The translations under genes and the position numbers were made by a program. The notes beneath the pieces were generated by a model, which saw only the letters and a program-made list of their open reading frames with translations, ran no database searches and was not told where the DNA came from. Of a DNA stretch of 64,000 nt, positions 1-12,965 are shown in pieces. Each line of letters opens with the position of its first letter. Position 1 is the stretch's first letter. This DNA comes from Ischnura elegans (taxonomy: Eukaryota > Arthropoda > Insecta > Odonata > Coenagrionidae), in the NCBI RefSeq assembly GCF_921293095.1, contig NC_060248.1:136970972-137034971 (forward strand). Reading direction: 5' to 3'.

Positions 1-3000
1 GAAAAAGGTAGTTTTGTGGCGTGGGCGCGTATTCCAGGTGAAACACAACTCGCGCAGCTCACGAAGGAAAAGTCACGCGGCGAAGTGTCAATAGAATGGG
101 GAAGCGGCGATTTACAGCAAAAGTCATTTACTTCATTGAAGGGAGGTCGCGGTGTGAGAATTGACGATGGTCATGAACATTAGGAGACAGGAAATGTGGT
201 GTCTTTCATGCGATAGCTTATCTCATGGGATACAGGGAAAGGAAAGAAGCGCCTTCTTCTTAGAATTCTTTTTCACCATGATTTTGTAACATATGCGGAA
301 ACCTGAAAAATTTTCAAACCCTATCGATCAGCATTGTTGATGGAAAAAACGTACTCGTCGTTACGAGAGGACAATATCAATACGCCCTGACATGGCAACA
401 GAAAGCTCGTTTATGTATGCCTTCAAATCGAAATGTTGAACCAAAACATTATTTTGGAATCAGGCGCTTCTCTATCTAAATATTAATGATGATGAAAAAT
501 ATGTGTCATAAAGGATAATTTGGATGGCAAAAAAGGAGTTTGAAGGATTTATTTTTTTATTGCATAAGTTTCAAAGACTCTGCTTTACTAAGGAGCAAGG
601 GTAACATGAGGCATACCCTAAATTTTTTAATTCTATTTAGACTAAAATTTGGATCGTATGGGTGTAACAATGGTGTTTGGTACGATATTGGGCAAGGCAT
701 ATGTTACGTACTCGCTGGGGGTGGGCTCCGCCAGGTGGTGTTGGCTCCGCCCCCAGGGCCCCCGCAAAAGGCCTGCGGGCTGTTATGGCCACTACGGAAG
801 GTCTTACACTCTTTGTGTACCGTTTGTTACCTAAGAATCGTTTACTTTTCAATTGGCTAGATTAAATGCAAGCAATATTTCCACTTACAAGTAAAATAAG
901 CGCATGGGACGTAGTTTACAATTTGAAAATAAATTTTTATAGAAGAGCACCGTTTTTCTACGGGACTAAAAAAAATATACAAATTTCTACGACTCTGACA
1001 GTCTCTGAATTATTCAATTCAAATGCAAAAATCGTTGAGAGCATGTTCCACCGTAACACTCAATTTATACTTAATATCATAACTTTACGAATTTACGAAA
1101 TTCAATTCACTACAGTTACCTACATTTTAACTGATGAAGCATTACGTAAAGCGAGTAAACACTGAAAAAAGTATAGTTAAAATGCAAATATAATAATGTA
1201 AATGTAGAGAGACTGATGGAACTCATCGATTCATATGGAGCATTAAATATTTCTGTTACTCTTACCAAAAAAGTTTGATGAATGTAGTTCGATAAATACA
1301 ATTATCATGGTACCCATCAATTCGATAAAACAACTAAGATCAAACGCATAGTTAACCCGACGTAGCCTAGGTCGATGAAAGATTTTCCACCTATAAAACC
1401 ATCGTTCTGATTGAAAATCATAAAATTAGGAGTTCACTGTAGGTTTCCTCAAAAAAATACAAAAAATTTGGAGAAGAAATTTGTCTGCATAGTGTATTGA
1501 ACATGGGCCCCCGACGCATAATAACAGGCTCTATCGGCCAGGCTCATCAGTTGTCATGATAAATATTAAAGACACGTTTTTTAATAATTTTTCACATTAC
1601 TCAACCAAATTCATGAAATATGAATTAGGTGTGACTGCAGTTTCGCCTCGTGAACTTGAGATGATGACACACACAATAAAATTACTTAGGAAATGAATAT
1701 CAATGTCTGGTACAAAAGCGCAAAGTGGAGATCCTTAGCATGAATATGACCAAGTGTGACGAATTTCATCGAAAGATTATTTATCATAATCGCGAATGAT
1801 ACCACTTCAGCAATACCTCTCTTTAAAGTTTTAATGAGCAGGGATTCACAAACACCTCCTTTCAGCTTTAATATCCAATATAATGCGCAATAAAATCATC
1901 TGGTGAGTATTAGATGACGACTTTTGATTAAAAAGACATTGAAAATGTTATGATTCCGAAGATGTTCACATCTACATAATTTTAACTTAATGAAACGAGA
2001 TTTTCATAAGACAAAAACAAAACGTAATCGCCATCACAAACAATGGAAATAAAATCATTTTTACCAATCTATCTTTTAAGGAAGGTTTGTTTAGAAATCT
2101 TTCTACAGCAATCGTATGTAGGCAACAAGACAGGAACTAAAGTCAACAGCATAAATCATACTTTAGAAATGGCATTATGTGCACTTGTTAACTGTGGAAT
2201 TAATAACAACCACACTTTCGACTTAGTAACACCGAAATTTTACGTACAGAATGCAATATATCAAAAATGAGAAGTAATTTCCTATCTTATATTTCTTCTT
2301 TTATTTTGAATACTCTTTGATATGAACAAATTTTCGTTCACGTGGAAAGACGCCATTAAGATATTGACTTTTCAAAAATTACTTTGTAAATACCCTATCT
2401 TATCCTTACCATCTTTTCGTTTTAATTCCTTTATCCTCTGTTCCAATTTTGCTCCTTTTGTCCGCATAAACTAATATATTGCTAACATTATTTGTATCTT
2501 CCTTCGAATGATCGCCGCGCCGCCATTGGATATGGGTGGCCGTTATTTGAACTAATCCCCACATTAAAATTTAAATGAATACACCGAAATACTGGGAAAT
2601 TGAATGTTTTTAAAATTTATCCTTTGATGGATTTGTATGAGGGGACTTTGTAGTATGATCTTCATTGATCTTTATCGTGGCATCCAAATAAGCGCAGTCC
2701 AATTTGAAATTTTCAAAGAAAGGCAGGATGTCAAATAGGTCGGAGCTGGATGGAAGAAAAGTTTTACATCTGTGAACGGAAATGAAATAGTCAATGTATA
2801 AAAAGGCATTTGTCTATGTGTCTGGTAACCATTGGATGCCGTCAAACACACGGTGGATGAGTGGAGTCATGCTCGCATCTATTACTCACCGCGGAAGCCT
2901 TTATCCTTGTAGCCTTTGCACAATAATGTTTCTATTTTGTTGTTTTCGGTATCTAAACATGCTGAGGTGATGAAACTATAACGTTCCGATAAAATAAATG

Positions 3001-3734
3001 GGTCGGACAATTAAAAAGGAATTTCCCACATTACGATTGGATATTTAGTTAACTTTGGTGACTTCACTACTTATTCGTGTTTTTGCATTGATTCTCTCGC
3101 ATCATTAGCGGAAATTGCAGCATTGAGAGGCCCATTACACCTGATGTAATCGTCACAAAATCCTCAGAATTAAAGGCCTCCACTCAGCAGGAAAGTGTGC
3201 TCGTCATGGGGTATTCCCAAGCATAAATCCTCCATAAGCTGCAGGATAATCATCGCAATTCCCTCTGAGTACGTACACAACGAGAGACGGCTGCGCCCAA
3301 TGCCACAATACAGATAATCCCGCGGCTACTTGCGGCCAATCTTGGCTGTAGGCGCAGAACAAAAGAAGACGAGTAACGCCACACCCTCAGATTAATCAAA
3401 ACATGTCATCCGACATACGGAGCGAGGAGGTTATAGCCGAGTTCGACGACGATTGATGAAGCGTTCGCCATGAGGCCGGAGCGCGGGCACACGACCTGAT
3501 GGGTCACCGGAATTGCAATGCGGAGGTAATCACTCCTTGGATCTATAATCTCAATGAACTTATTCCGGCGTGGTCTTTGGGAGACACATCGCAGCGATAG
3601 AGAGGTGGAACTCATACTACGTAGGTTAAAAGTTTTAAGTAAAGTTTCAGAAAGAATTTGACGCTTAGTTAGCTACGGTAATTCATGACGGATGGAGGCT
3701 TTATCATATTGCGACTGACAACAACGGGGAATGC
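1..3734. other. Unassigned non-coding stretch
   Basis: No coding region is supported here. All open frames are under about 110 codons, have biased composition and resemble nothing I recognise. The only feature that stands out is a GC-rich, partly self-complementary patch at about 715-800 inside otherwise AT-rich DNA. No repeat copies shared with the rest of the window were noticed. Confidence 0.5.
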
Positions 3735-4441
3735 GTTACCTACCTATGCGATAGCACAATTGCTCTCCCAGCCTCATTCGCTTAACATTTGGGTAACGCT
3801 GTCTGTACGCCCGTGGCAGTTTTTGACGAAACGCGCAGCCTTCCTTTGTATTTTATTCAGTTCGCGAATTAAGTCTTAATGCACCGAATCCCATACGCTC
3901 GCTGCATATTCAAGCTGCAGTCAAACAAGTGCGAAATAGAACCTTTCTTTTACTTTCTCATTCCAAAATCTTCCCACAATACGCTCGACGAAACCTAATT
4001 TCTTAAGGGCTATGCCGCAAATATTCCGTATATGTGCTCCCCACGTGAGGTTCGAGGTTATCGTAACTCCGAGGTACTTCACTTCGTCTGTTGCCGTTAT
4101 GTTAATACCATCCACAGTATAAACATAGTTGTTAAAGTTGGACGAATTCCGCAAGAAATGTACCGCCATTCATTTGCTCAGGTTAAGTTTGAGTTCCCAC
4201 TCTTGGCTCCACAAATGAACGTTGTTTAAATCTGATGATAGAATTTCATAGTCAGAGTGATCACAAATTTCGCGATAGATGACAGCGTCGTCAGCAAATA
4301 AACGTATTTTACTGCTGATGTGGGAGCAAAAAATGGAGGGATGTGTTTTCTTTGTGTGCTAATCCGGCGAAAGGAATTTATTTCCCAATTATTTGTTATA
4401 AATTCAGCAGATGAAAGTGAGATGTCATTAACAAAGTGCAT
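3735..4441 (-). mobile_element. Non-LTR retrotransposon (LINE) reverse transcriptase relic
   Basis: Read on the minus strand, this is the C-terminal half of a LINE reverse transcriptase, spread over several frames. Near 4310-4260 the catalytic RLFADDAVIYREI block is visible. It is followed by SDLNNVHLWSQEWELKLNL, then a better preserved 3921-4169 segment with KYLGVTITSNLTW and KKLGFVERIVGRFW, then LEYAASVWD near 3915. Just upstream, near 4440-4415, a VNDISLSS piece matches the block that normally precedes FADD, but about 100 bases of unrelated sequence separate the two. Frameshifts and stops make it a dead fragment. Its 3' part is repeated at 4.7, 12.5 and 47.0 kb. The clade looks Jockey/I-like, which is a family-level inference only. 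Confidence 0.85.
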
Positions 4442-4689
4442 TCATTAAATGAACACTTTTCAATCACGATGCTACCACTTCCGATACAAATTTAAATTTA
4501 CTTGCTGTCCTGCCAGTCGTCTCAAGAAGCGAGTGGCAGTGGCAGTAAGTACACCAGCCTTCAACGCATGGAAAGGAAACGAATTTCCGCCTAGCACTTT
4601 GATTCCTTCATTGTTCGGAGGAAAAAAGAACTTCCATATATTTCCGTTCGGCTGGATAACTCCCTCAACTGATCGTGTCTGCTGGACTT

Positions 4690-4910
4690 GTTAGTATAGT
4701 GGGGTTTTAATACGATGCTCTCCCTGTCGCTCTGAAAAAGATCTATTATGAATTGCTCTCACATTGTAAGCGTAGCGCGCAGCCTCCGAGCCTCCAGTAG
4801 TTTTTAGCCTCATTGGAATCTTTGTAAGTCTGTCTGTACGCTCGTGGCAGTTAATGACGTATCGCCACGCAAATGTCTCGTCTTGTTCAGTGCGAAGGCA
4901 GGAGGCGGTA
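4690..4910 (-). mobile_element. LINE 3' fragment, same family as 3.7-4.4 kb
   Basis: On the minus strand this aligns by eye with the segment after the reverse transcriptase core of the 12.45 kb copy. Shared stretches encode a conserved GRTDS-like block, a run equivalent to SEAARYAYN, and SERQGEHRIK near the 3' side. It lies about 250 bases from the larger minus-strand fragment, so the two may belong to one broken insertion. No intact frame remains. Confidence 0.6.
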
Positions 4911-7702
4911 GACAGTTGGACCGACCCCCGCGACGCACCTCCGAATGCACCGGGCAATGCAATGCGTGGGCTCGCACTCCGAAGCGGGAGAGTGTTTGGC
5001 CGGACCTCGCCAAGCAACGAAAGCAGCAGAGTGTCATCCGGCTCCCTCGAGGGAAAATTCGCAAAGTTTGACGAGTACTTCAGTGGACTTCAGTAACTTA
5101 GTGTGCTGACCGCGCAAGAATACACCTCGAAATGAACAGTAATCTTGGTATACGAAATAATACATATCCCTTTCTTTCCTTACCTGTGAAGTTATTTGTA
5201 CGAAATAATATATCTGAATATGATATGACATTGAGAAGTAAACTGCGAATAATAAATCGATGCAGATTTAAATTTATGGTTTGAAGTAATGTAGTATTGA
5301 AGTAAAAGTCCTCCAGCATGATGATAGGTGGCGTGCAGGCCACGCAATCTTGTCTATGTTAGAAGTTGAAAAGCTATTGTTTTCTTTGATCCGAATATAT
5401 GTATATCTGTCGCTTATGTTTCCTGTAAACTGGCCCTAAGTACTTTATGGAGAAGGTAATTGAGTGTCCACAAAGTAATCCTTCGATCACGAGGTGAGAG
5501 TCAGTGCAACAGCAACCGCGAAAGGAACAACCGCGGAGAGAAACGAATATTTTAGGAAGAAACGGAAATTCCATAATCCTATACTTCCCAATAATTCTTG
5601 CCCCAAAATCACCAATATCCCCGTTCTTTTGCCCCAGCGCTCACACCTAGAGTTAAATTCTTGAAGATGCCACAGAACCCGAAAACCTGTGAAAATATGA
5701 ATCGCAGCGCAGAGATACGATTGAAATCATTTCTTGTTTAGGTGCGGAGGTTATTTTTTCCAATTGCATCTCTTTCTCTTCCTTCAATCAAGTCCAATTG
5801 TAACTGTCCACCAATCAGCATAATACCGCAGAGCAAAGAGTGAATTAGGGCAATATTCGGCTTCAGTACATTTGACGGTGATTAAAAATGTCAAAATGAC
5901 TTGTTGAGTCTGATTGGCTGACTGCAAGCTTAGAGGTATTGTTATTACGTTATTCATTTATTTGGATTGAAAATTTTATTTCGAATAAATAAAATAATCG
6001 CAAAGAAGTATTGTTCGCAAGTATCGCATCAGCTGAGGAAAAATGTTTCCCATTGCAACTCAGTGAACATGAAATGCGTTTCGGAGATGCCCTTCGCTCT
6101 TTGTCTCCTCCAGTGGTCCTCCTCTTTACCCTGAAGATGTGCACGCTATCAACAAATGGCCTCGTGCATATGATGCGAACTGACGTAATACTGTGACTTG
6201 GATGCTGGGGGAAAAATCCTAAAAATGCGTAACGCCTCATTATGTTACGTTATGAGACTAGTCTATCAATCTTGAGTCGTCGTTGTCGTTTTGAGGGGAG
6301 AGAAATAAGACCGCGGAACGAAACGCTACGCCGCGGATAGATCAATGATCCGCATTCACCACTGAACGTATTTCATCGCTTTTACTTTTCCTAACACAAT
6401 AAGAAAAACATTGTAAAACAAACAAAGAGGAGATTCGTGCGTCGCGTCGCATTAAACATACTGTTATTTTTTCGTTCGGAGAGCTTCCGTCGCCCGCGAA
6501 TTCAGCAGGGCGCGCAGTTTTCAGATGCAGGGAGGGTAAAATAATGGGTGCGTGCGATAGCCAAATATTTATTATCCCTGGTTCGCCGAGGCCAACGCCG
6601 CGCATTCAAATCGGGAAGAGACGACTCGGCCATGAATATTATCATGCACGGTTCGCGCAGCTTGGACGCTCCCTCGGACGCTCCCTCGGACGATGTGTTG
6701 GACACGCGCGTTGAAGTCGCGTGCGCCAAAGCGAAGGCTCAAAAGCATATGTCCGCATGAAACGAGACGGCGCTTATCCCAGCCGCATTTAACAGATAAA
6801 AGAGTGCAAAGTCTTCAAAACCATCCACGAGCGGTGGCTTGCATCAATGTGAACGCTGTAAATGCAAATCGGAAATCTTTCTCCGAAAATATTCATTACG
6901 ATACTACAATTAAAATCTAAAGTTTATGTTGTTTAAGTCTTGATAATGACGGTGTAAACGTCGAAACTAGTAGACAGCTTAAATAAATTTTGTGGAATAG
7001 TACTGTGTTTTTGTTTCACCATGAATATTTCATCGTTCCTCCAAGTAACGCCCAAATCAGTTGATTTTATAATTTTACACGTTTATTTTTTATGGTTTTT
7101 ATCATCGTGAATTCTGAATTTATTTCCAAAAGTTTAAACAAGAAATACGAGTGAAGGAAAAAAATATCTAATTAGCAAACAAAAATTAAATGACAGCGCC
7201 TTTCGGGTTAATTTATTGAATAATACGGAGCCGTTTATTTGAATTTCTAACTCAGTTGTCGTGTTATCGGTCGTTTTTTGTATAGTATAGATTATTTTAT
7301 ATTGATGCAATTTCACGGAGTCTAAAACAGTGTCTTTCTCTGAGAGCATAAAAATGTACGACGTGGAAACAGCTGATGTGTGCGACAAGTTGCAGGCAGT
7401 TCATCAGGACAGCATGAATTTAACTTCACGGGATATTTATATCGTCCCAATAGATACTTAAAGAAATTCACTCACTATAGAATGAATACGAATTGCGAAA
7501 CGTTTTTCTTGTGCATTCGGAAAGTAGTATCGATGCATAGATAATATGCGTACAGAAAGAAAATAAGGTCTCATTAAGCTAACGGAATACTGATAGATCA
7601 ATGATTCGTTACACCTCATATCATCATGCATATATCCCATGTTTTGTGACAAATAATTATATTCGTGAGTACGCATGAAATTTATTTACTAGCGTATCAA
7701 TC
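4911..7702. other. Unassigned stretch with one short tandem repeat
   Basis: No gene is supported. Around 4900-5060 and 6480-6760 the composition is GC-richer, with overlapping short open frames on both strands, which is typical of chance frames in GC-rich DNA. A 13-base unit (GGACGCTCCCTCG) is repeated at 6664-6692, a little over two copies. Nothing else is recognised. Confidence 0.45.
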
Positions 7703-7865
7703 CAAATCTTCGGATAAGTTCTCGCATAAGGTCCGTGGGAAGCATTTTGTTAATAACAAAGATGACTAATATTGGCTGCATTAATAGCTCATCACTGAAG
7801 CTAATTGTTATATTACTATGGCCTGGAGCTGATGTTACATCCTCAGACTTGCATTGTTGTACCCT
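7703..7865. repeat. Diverged dispersed repeat, copy A
   Basis: This segment resembles 8770-8935 in the same orientation. Shared words include ATAAGG, GTTAATAA, GCTGCATTAATAG and CCTGGAGC/TCTGGAGC in the same order and spacing. Minus-strand translation gives NKMLPTDLMRELIRRFG, so it may be an old coding fragment. The family is unknown. Confidence 0.55.
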
Positions 7866-8769
7866 GACGCAAGTGCTTCTAAGCGGGGATTTAGCGGAAC
7901 GGCACTCCGCAATGAAGAACGACGTAAATGTTTTAATATTTTTGTATCCACTTTTGAGTTGCCGATAAATTTTGTTCTTGAAATGGTAAGATATATAGGT
8001 CTATGGTAAAAAATAAAGTTTTCACCGATTCTAATGAGGAGACTTTGAAACAAATTATTTAAAAATGTTTTAAACATTGAAGTGATTACAAAAATAGGAA
8101 AGGGAATTGGATAAAATTTCACACGTAGTTAATAAATATATTTAATATAAAAATATAAATAATAAAGTAAGAATTTAATAAAATGTTTTACATTTAGTGT
8201 CTTACGCAAATTATTAGCTTTGATATACCTAAGCTACAATGTGCGAAATTTTGGTGGACCAATGAATTTTACAAAGAAGTATATGATTCAAGGCACTTTT
8301 TTTGGCAGAAATGCGAAAAAATTGTAATGGTCATGAAAATGATAATGTTTTCGCAAAACAGTCCGGCACGGTTTAGTTTGAAGTGAATAGAGACATATGA
8401 AGCAATTTCCATCTTACTCATTAGAGACAGTAAGGGACAACATTTTGTTGACTTGAGGTGGCATGACTCGTATTTTTATTTTTTTCGTAAAATGGTGAAT
8501 TGAGGTTCTAACATTAAGGAAACTGCCGTATTGAGCAGGTCCTTGGCAAACGTAAAATGGAGTGAGAAAAATATTTTGTAAAAAATGGCAATTTTGATGG
8601 AAAATATGGCTGCTCCTTCTTATGCGTATTAATTAAATCCTCTTCCTAACGTATTCACGGCCATTTTTTTCCTCGTTTCTCTCATTTCACCCTTTATCGC
8701 CATAACTCTATCTAATTTAGCATTTCGCTCATAGCTGCTCTGTTTTCTTACTCAATATTCATTTTACTT

Positions 8770-8935
8770 ATCCAAATATTGGGTTCAGCTCTCTTATAAG
8801 GACTCTTGGAGGCATATCGTTAATAATATACGAAACAAAAATTAGCTGCATTAATAGTTTATCATTTAAGCTATTTTTCATGGTCTATGGTCTGGAGCAG
8901 ATATATCATCCATATACTTGTACTATGAGTCTAAT
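8770..8935. repeat. Diverged dispersed repeat, copy B
   Basis: Direct, diverged partner of the 7.7 kb segment, beginning about 1.07 kb downstream of it. The order of shared words is kept but many substitutions separate the two. Either two old insertions of one element or a local duplication would explain it. Confidence 0.55.
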
Positions 8936-10299
8936 ATTTCTTGTAGAGTCTTACCAATCCCATTATTCTTCAGGCTGTTCTCAGCCCACTGGAACTGTTT
9001 AGCTATCCATCTTTTTCCGTCCGTGTCATTTAGCATCCTTGAATCGAGTGCGAATAAGGTCATTATCAAGTCAAAGAATGTGATCCAGTGTGCCCAGGTG
9101 ATGATTTCTACTTAAATGACAGGAATCTTTGGCAATCCTGTCCTCCTCCCCTTCACGTCTCCCTTCAGTTACCTTGGCAGCCGCTTACAACAATGCTTCG
9201 CGATTCCTTCCTGCCGTGTCAGCGTGCCATCTGCACACACGTCTTTTTCATACTCTCACGCTTCCTTCAGCTATCTTCCTGTTGCTTCAGCCATGTATCT
9301 CAAGTGTCCACGCGCGTTTATTTACTTTAATCTACGTAAATGAAGTTCATTCTCATCGACGCTGGGCCTGCTTTATCTGATTGGAACCGCGACGTAGAGA
9401 TACACATTTAAAATACAGTCCCTTCATTCTCGAACGTTTGATTTATATACTCATCAAAAATATCAAGTGTATGTCGTCACAATTTGGGTGATAAAAACAT
9501 CAATCTTTAAAAATGTTTAGCTAATTCAATGTTTAGGGGTGTAATGCATAGAAAGAACCATGCATCTCAGAGCCTATTTAACAAAATTGATACGATTGTC
9601 AAAGGGATAAAATCCAGCTTCGCTACTATCATTTAAAAAATTGAATGTAGTTTTCATGCAGTACATCAACGTCTACGTAATACTTTGCGAGCCACCTCTA
9701 GGGTTATTGGCAGGGGGTGATCAATCACTAGCATGCAAGAATATTCCCACATGCACGCCGATACACCTTAAGTTATATAATGTTTGGTTCTTTCCAAGCG
9801 AACAATAGAAGTAAAGATTTCTCGGGTTTTGCACCGGGTCAGGTCTCCCTTGAAGTAGACACGGAGGACGTAACTTGGAACACAACCCAAGAAATCTTTA
9901 CTTACGTTGAATTGCACTCTATTGGCTCTCTATTGGTGGTTGGTAGAGGCAGCATGCCTTTTTGTTTTTTAAGTTCTATTATTATATCGATTCCACCTTC
10001 CTCAAGTCCTTAAAAACATACGAATAGGGCAATCCGAAGTGGTAAAGGAAAACTCCAACCCGAACTCGCATCTGGCTGCGTGAACTCATGCGAAACTATG
10101 CAAACCAATCTTCTGTTTGGCTCACAGATAGAATGAAGTTAGCCAAGAAAGAAAACCAGATGATGTTATTACAATGATTTAGCGATAAATGCGATATATC
10201 AACCCAAGTAGAACCTTTTCACCCGCGAACCAAGATTCAGATCAGTTTGCATTACCTCCAGAGACGACTAATGTCCACATGAGTCCACGCCACTAACGG
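8936..10299. other. Unassigned stretch
   Basis: Apart from the hairpin annotated at 9810-9902, nothing is recognised. Three overlapping frames at 9088-9380 are low-complexity Ser/Leu/Pro readings of CT-rich DNA and are not supported as genes. Confidence 0.45.
9810..9902. repeat. Short inverted repeat (hairpin)
   Basis: Arms 9810-9828 (AGTAAAGATTTCTCGGGTT) and 9884-9902 are reverse complements with one mismatch, separated by about 55 bases. The sharp arms, with unrelated flanks, suggest a small foldback or solo MITE rather than a terminator, but no target duplication was found. Confidence 0.6.
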
Positions 10300-11700
10300 C
10301 ATGGAGAGTTGACCCCGCAAAAGACATTGATGACTTTTGATGCTATTATTCGCTTAGCGACGTTCGCGAGAGAAGCAGACGAAGAAGGAAAGACGTGGAA
10401 AAGAAGAAGGGCGATTTCCTCGTTTCACTCCCGCTTGGGGCGTCGTGACGCGTACACGATGGAGTTCGAACCAAGTGAGACGACATCGACCCCTGGCCGC
10501 CAAACCAAATTTCCATGCGCAGTTGAAATTATTGGGCGAGATACTAATGCTATACTTTCGTTGAGTCCTGTTCAGCATACGCTCTTGCGAAATTTAGGGA
10601 TTCATCAAAATCAAATACCCATGGGTTAGTTGGAGGTGACCTGCATTCTACCCTATCCTTTTCAACCTTCACGTTGAAGTACACGAAAACGAGAGTCAAC
10701 GCCGAGAAAATATCGTCAGTGAAGGCGGACAGGTCAATAACAAGCGCGAAAGCGGCGACCCCGACTGCAACAACGATCGACTCACACGATTGGAGTCTTC
10801 GGCGAGCGCTTCTCACGTACAAAACAGATTCCGATCATACCCGCAACGATCGCGTTTTCATCCGATTGGCGGCGCCTTGAACGAGAGGGAAGAAGAGGAA
10901 GAAGAGAAAGGAGGATTTTGTTTTCATAATGGAATTGCAGGCGAGAAGTGGCGAGAGAGGAGGCTGGATCTCGTGGCGCCACCCACGGACTCATTCACAA
11001 ACACATCGCCCCTCGCCCACCTCCCCTCCCTCCGAGGGAGACACACATATCGATCCGCAGGGCCGTTCGCCCCCCCCTCAACCCTTTCCCCGCACCTCCC
11101 TCCGCGGCCCTCTACAAGAGCGCCACGCCAAATGCGCGGAGAGCCAGTATTTCTTCCACACTCATTCGCTTCCTTCCCTCTGAATCATTTTCTTTCTTCT
11201 CTTCACTTCAAAATGCGCGGAAGTGGAGTGAGAGCCATGTGTCGGGCCCGTCACAAGGCTAGCACAGAGCGAGGATAATACCACTGGACCTCAGAGCCAC
11301 ACTATTACATCGGATAGAGTGTTGCTTGCATTGCACTGATACTGCACTCGAAACAACTGAATCCTTTGCAAATGTGATCTCCTTTGGAGTCGCGCGTGGT
11401 TCTTCATTTCGCGAGTTCCATCCTGCCCACGGCTGGATTCGCTTCCCCTTGCAACGACACCTTGTCGCGGTGGAAAGAAAGGCTTCCTATAGCTGCACTG
11501 ACGGGAGCAATTCTCAATTTGTGGTAGGGCCCCCAGTGCCAGCTAGGTCCAGGGGCAGGAGCCAGACGAAAGGTGATGGTTTCCCGCAAAAAAAACACCG
11601 TGTGAATGGAAGTGGGGAATCCTCTCAACTGCCTCTTCCCTGATAACGTGGGGCCTTGGTCAAATTTGCCTCGCATTTAATTTAGTCATAGTAAAACCAA
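10300..11700. promoter_or_regulatory. CpG-rich block, possible promoter or first-exon region
   Basis: Composition changes here to GC-rich DNA with many CG dinucleotides. It has long purine runs (10870-10920) and C-rich runs (10995-11110). Open frames exist on both strands and in several phases, the longest being 162 codons at 10790-11278. Their products are low-complexity Arg/Pro/Ser readings with no domain. Unmethylated CpG-rich promoters and 5' UTR exons of arthropod genes can look like this. No TATA box, start codon context or splice site fixes a gene. Confidence 0.25.
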
Positions 11701-12449
11701 GATTTTGCTGTTTTGGAAAGCATCTCGAACGAGGAATGTGAGGCGCAAGATATAAGTAGGTGGTCACAAACTTTAGCAGGTGAATCAGTTATTTGGGCGG
11801 CGCACTAGAGGAAAACCGATACAGCAGTCAGGGCATCTGTGAGAGAGTTGCTCAATTTTTCCCACAAGTCCTCGCAGTCGGCGTGAGGAGTAGGTACTCT
11901 GCGTCATAAGGAATAGATTTCACTGGAGAGCCGGTGATTCTTCCCAATCAATCATTTGCTTCACACTGTACTTTTTGTTCCTTACTCTACTTGCTACCGA
12001 TTGGGTTCAAAGCTGCGAAGTAGAAACCGCGTGCACTGAAATACTTGTGCACAAAAGTAATGATATCAAAAGATCTCACCACCACAGATTTTGGGCCGTA
12101 AATGCTACATGGGATATTAAATAACGTAATATAAAGGATGATTCTCGCGGCTGAGATCCAGGAATTCTTCTGCTCTTCGAGAATTGAACGAAAGTTTTTG
12201 CCATTGCACAGCGCCGCCCAAAAAATAATCGACAATAAAATAAAAAGCCTGTAAGTAAAATTGGACATTGACTTGATAACGTCACAACACTTGATAATGT
12301 TGTCTGTAGAAATAAAACGCGTAGTGTCAAAAATAAAACTCAGTGGAAATATTGCAATGTTCAATTGTACTTATATTAAGAACTTCCACGGCAATGTTGC
12401 CTAACATCATACATGATGAAAAGCGTATGTTGAACAATTGAAATTGAAA

Positions 12450-12965
12450 GGAAGGTGCTATTTCGCACTCGTCCGATCACACCCTGAATACGCAGCGAGC
12501 ATACGGTACCCGGTGCGTAAAGACTTAATCCAAGGACTTAATTAAGTACCAAGGAAGGCTGCGCGTTTCGTCAAAAACCGCTACGGGCGTACAGACAGCG
12601 TTTCCCAGACGTGAAACGAATTAGGCTGGGAGCCGCAGGAGACTCAAAGGCTGCACGCTAGGCTTATATTGCTTGAACAATTGAGAATGGATATCTTTAA
12701 GAGCGACACGAAAAATATAATATTAGAGCCGCACTAGATTTCCAGGTCCGACAGAAGCGATAAATTGAGAGATGTTTTGCTGAATAGTAAGATAGGGCAA
12801 TTGGTTTTTCCCTAAAACTACAGAGGACTTAAACAAATAGTAGTCGTAATTTTTTTTAGCAATTGCTCTTTATACGTAGTCGGCTAGTGTCCAAAAAACC
12901 CCTGCCACACGCATTTTTAGGCAGTTTGCGAGGTAGTATTTAGAATTAGATGTAGATGAAACTGC
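12450..12965 (+). mobile_element. LINE 3' end (reverse transcriptase tail and 3' UTR)
   Basis: Plus-strand relic of the same LINE family as at 3.7 kb. It begins with FALVRP, continues through PEYAAS, KAARFVKN and GRTDSVSQ, then ELGWEPQETQRLHARL, with stops between. The 3' end contains AGATGTAGATGAA near 12950, a short TAGATG-type repeat like those that often end I/Jockey-group elements. It is 5'-truncated and dead. Confidence 0.8.

Noticed and set aside
10790..11278. 162-codon plus-strand open frame
   Set aside because: Low-complexity Glu, Pro and Arg-rich reading of CpG-rich DNA. Other frames over the same bases are equally open, and there is no domain or splice support.
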